This document shows, piece by piece, positions 63,246-64,000 of a stretch of DNA of 64,000 nt. The position numbers and the translations under genes were made by a program. Within the stretch, counting starts at the first letter, position 1, and each line of letters begins with the position of its first letter. This DNA comes from an uncultured Alphaproteobacteria bacterium (GTDB taxonomy: Bacteria; Pseudomonadota; Alphaproteobacteria; Methylaequorales; Methylaequoraceae): contig CACEXK010000001.1 of assembly GCA_902563505.1 (NCBI GenBank), positions 124,001-188,000 of the forward strand. Reading direction: 5' to 3'. The notes beneath the pieces were generated by a model, which searched no databases, was not told the origin of the DNA, and saw nothing but the letters and a program-made list of their open reading frames with translations.

Positions 63246-63869
63246 ATGAAAAAATTTCCTCAAAAGATTTTTAAAAATACTGAAACTTTTGCAAAAGAAT
63301 ATCTTGAAGAAGTTTCTAGGGTTTCCAAAAAATTAGACTTAAAGAAAATTAGTAAAATATGTATTTATTTGGAAAAACTTTATGCAAAAAAAAAAAATAT
63401 TTTTATATGTGGTAATGGAGGATCAGCTTCAATATCTAATCATTTTGTTTGTGATCATCAAAAAGGTAGTAGTATGGAAACAAAGTTGATGCCAGGAATA
63501 ATTTCTCTATCTTCAAATATTGAAATAATTACGGCGATAAGTAATGATATATCTTATGATCATATCTTTTCATATCAGCTTGAAAGATTGGCCAAGCCAG
63601 GTGATGGTTTGATTACAATTTCATCATCTGGAAATTCTAAAAATATTATATTGGCAATAGAATGCGCAAAAAATAAAAAATTAACTACTATTAGTTTGAA
63701 TGGATTTAACGGTGGTAAGGCTAATAAAATCAGCCAAATAAGTCTTAATGTCCCAAGTAGAAATTATGGTGTTGTTGAGGATATTCATCAGTCTATAATG
63801 CATATTTTGTCTCAATCATTGAGAATGAGAAATCTTAAAAAAATAAATATTGAGAAAATTTATTTTTAA
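63246..63869 (+). CDS. SIS-domain isomerase, GmhA-like
   Basis: A 207-residue phosphosugar isomerase. FICGNGGSASISNHFVCDH is the GmhA phosphate-binding loop, and ITISSSGNSKNIILAIECAK the second sugar-phosphate loop. GVVEDIHQSIMHILSQ contains the catalytic Glu and His expected in sedoheptulose-7-phosphate isomerase. It therefore probably converts sedoheptulose 7-phosphate to D-glycero-manno-heptose 7-phosphate, feeding the HldE-type protein upstream in the cluster. It starts 5 bases after the radical SAM gene. Confidence 0.9.
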   Translation: MKKFPQKIFKNTETFAKEYLEEVSRVSKKLDLKKISKICIYLEKLYAKKKNIFICGNGGSASISNHFVCDHQKGSSMETKLMPGIISLSSNIEIITAISNDISYDHIFSYQLERLAKPGDGLITISSSGNSKNIILAIECAKNKKLTTISLNGFNGGKANKISQISLNVPSRNYGVVEDIHQSIMHILSQSLRMRNLKKINIEKIYF

Positions 63870-63946
63870 TTTCAAAAGATCTAAATTTAAAAACATATAT
63901 ATTTTAACGAAAAATTTGTTAAAAACTTAATGAAGACTTTTAATTT

Positions 63947-64000
63947 ATGAAAATTTCAACATACACTTATTATTTTGCTGTTTTATTCCTTGTTTTAATT
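63947..64000 (+). CDS. Start of a hydrophobic protein (cut by window edge)
   Basis: Only 18 codons are visible, MKISTYTYYFAVLFLVLI. The sequence is consistent with a signal peptide or first transmembrane helix of a membrane or exported protein continuing outside the window. No ribosome site is obvious before this ATG, so the call is tentative. Confidence 0.35.
   Translation, partial: MKISTYTYYFAVLFLVLI

Noticed and set aside
1-64000. CRISPR arrays, insertion sequences, prophage or integration sites
   Set aside because: No repeat-spacer pattern, transposase, integrase or tRNA-flanking duplication was seen.

Overview
The window is an AT-rich, densely packed piece of a bacterial chromosome. 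Gaps between genes are mostly under 100 bases, and many neighbours overlap by 1, 4 or 14-20 bases. The content is almost entirely housekeeping. The gene order (erpA-dgt-argS-SPOR-nagZ-scpAB-tatABC-serS-pcm-nlpD-yajC-secDF, then uvrA/ssb-gyrA-coaD-ppi, recG/sdhE-mfd, and mltB-rlpA-dac-tmk-holB-metG-tatD-MBL) is the one found in Alphaproteobacteria. The base composition, short intergenic spaces and trimmed proteins suggest a streamlined free-living marine lineage, perhaps of the HIMB59/AEGEAN-169 or SAR11-like kind. That placement is inference from memory, not from a tree. No insertion sequence, prophage, CRISPR array or origin was seen.

Layout. 1-10.9 kb: a partial xthA, an A-type Fe-S carrier, then one long rightward run from dgt to nlpD covering nucleotide clean-up, tRNA charging, condensin partners, Tat export and envelope maintenance. 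A DUF815 ATPase lies opposite. 11-15.3 kb: yajC-secD-secF, a PuuD-like membrane protein on the other strand, and two small uncharacterised genes. 15.3-25.2 kb: uvrA divergent from ssb-gyrA-coaD-cyclophilin, tRNA-Lys, a DUF502 protein and recG. 25.2-30.4 kb: sdhE-mfd-MFS-parvulin. 30.4-36.7 kb: mixed small genes: SemiSWEET, a cold-shock protein, an orphan pqqA with its own terminator, a small exported protein, nth, a thermonuclease, an SRAP protein, a MoxR/CoxE pair, tRNA-Thr and panD. 36.7-44.6 kb: a stand-alone SF2 helicase, a TPP enzyme/aldehyde dehydrogenase operon, yajQ, a methyltransferase and an L-lactate-dehydrogenase-like flavoenzyme. 44.6-52.2 kb: cell-wall and replication/translation genes. 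52.2-64 kb: a surface-polysaccharide cluster.

The most distinctive part is the last 11 kb. A glycosyltransferase-like gene precedes two extended SDR epimerases, a bifunctional HldE-type protein with its two domains in inverted order, a two-subunit TPP E1 enzyme with no E2 or E3 partner, two consecutive DegT-type aminotransferases, an unrecognised 372-residue protein, a radical SAM/SPASM enzyme and a GmhA-type isomerase. Tight translational coupling between the E1, aminotransferase and unknown genes suggests one pathway, probably for an unusual amino- and/or heptose-derived sugar. This is the best candidate in the window for an undescribed system. The orphan pqqA is the second point of interest, because none of its maturation genes is present here.
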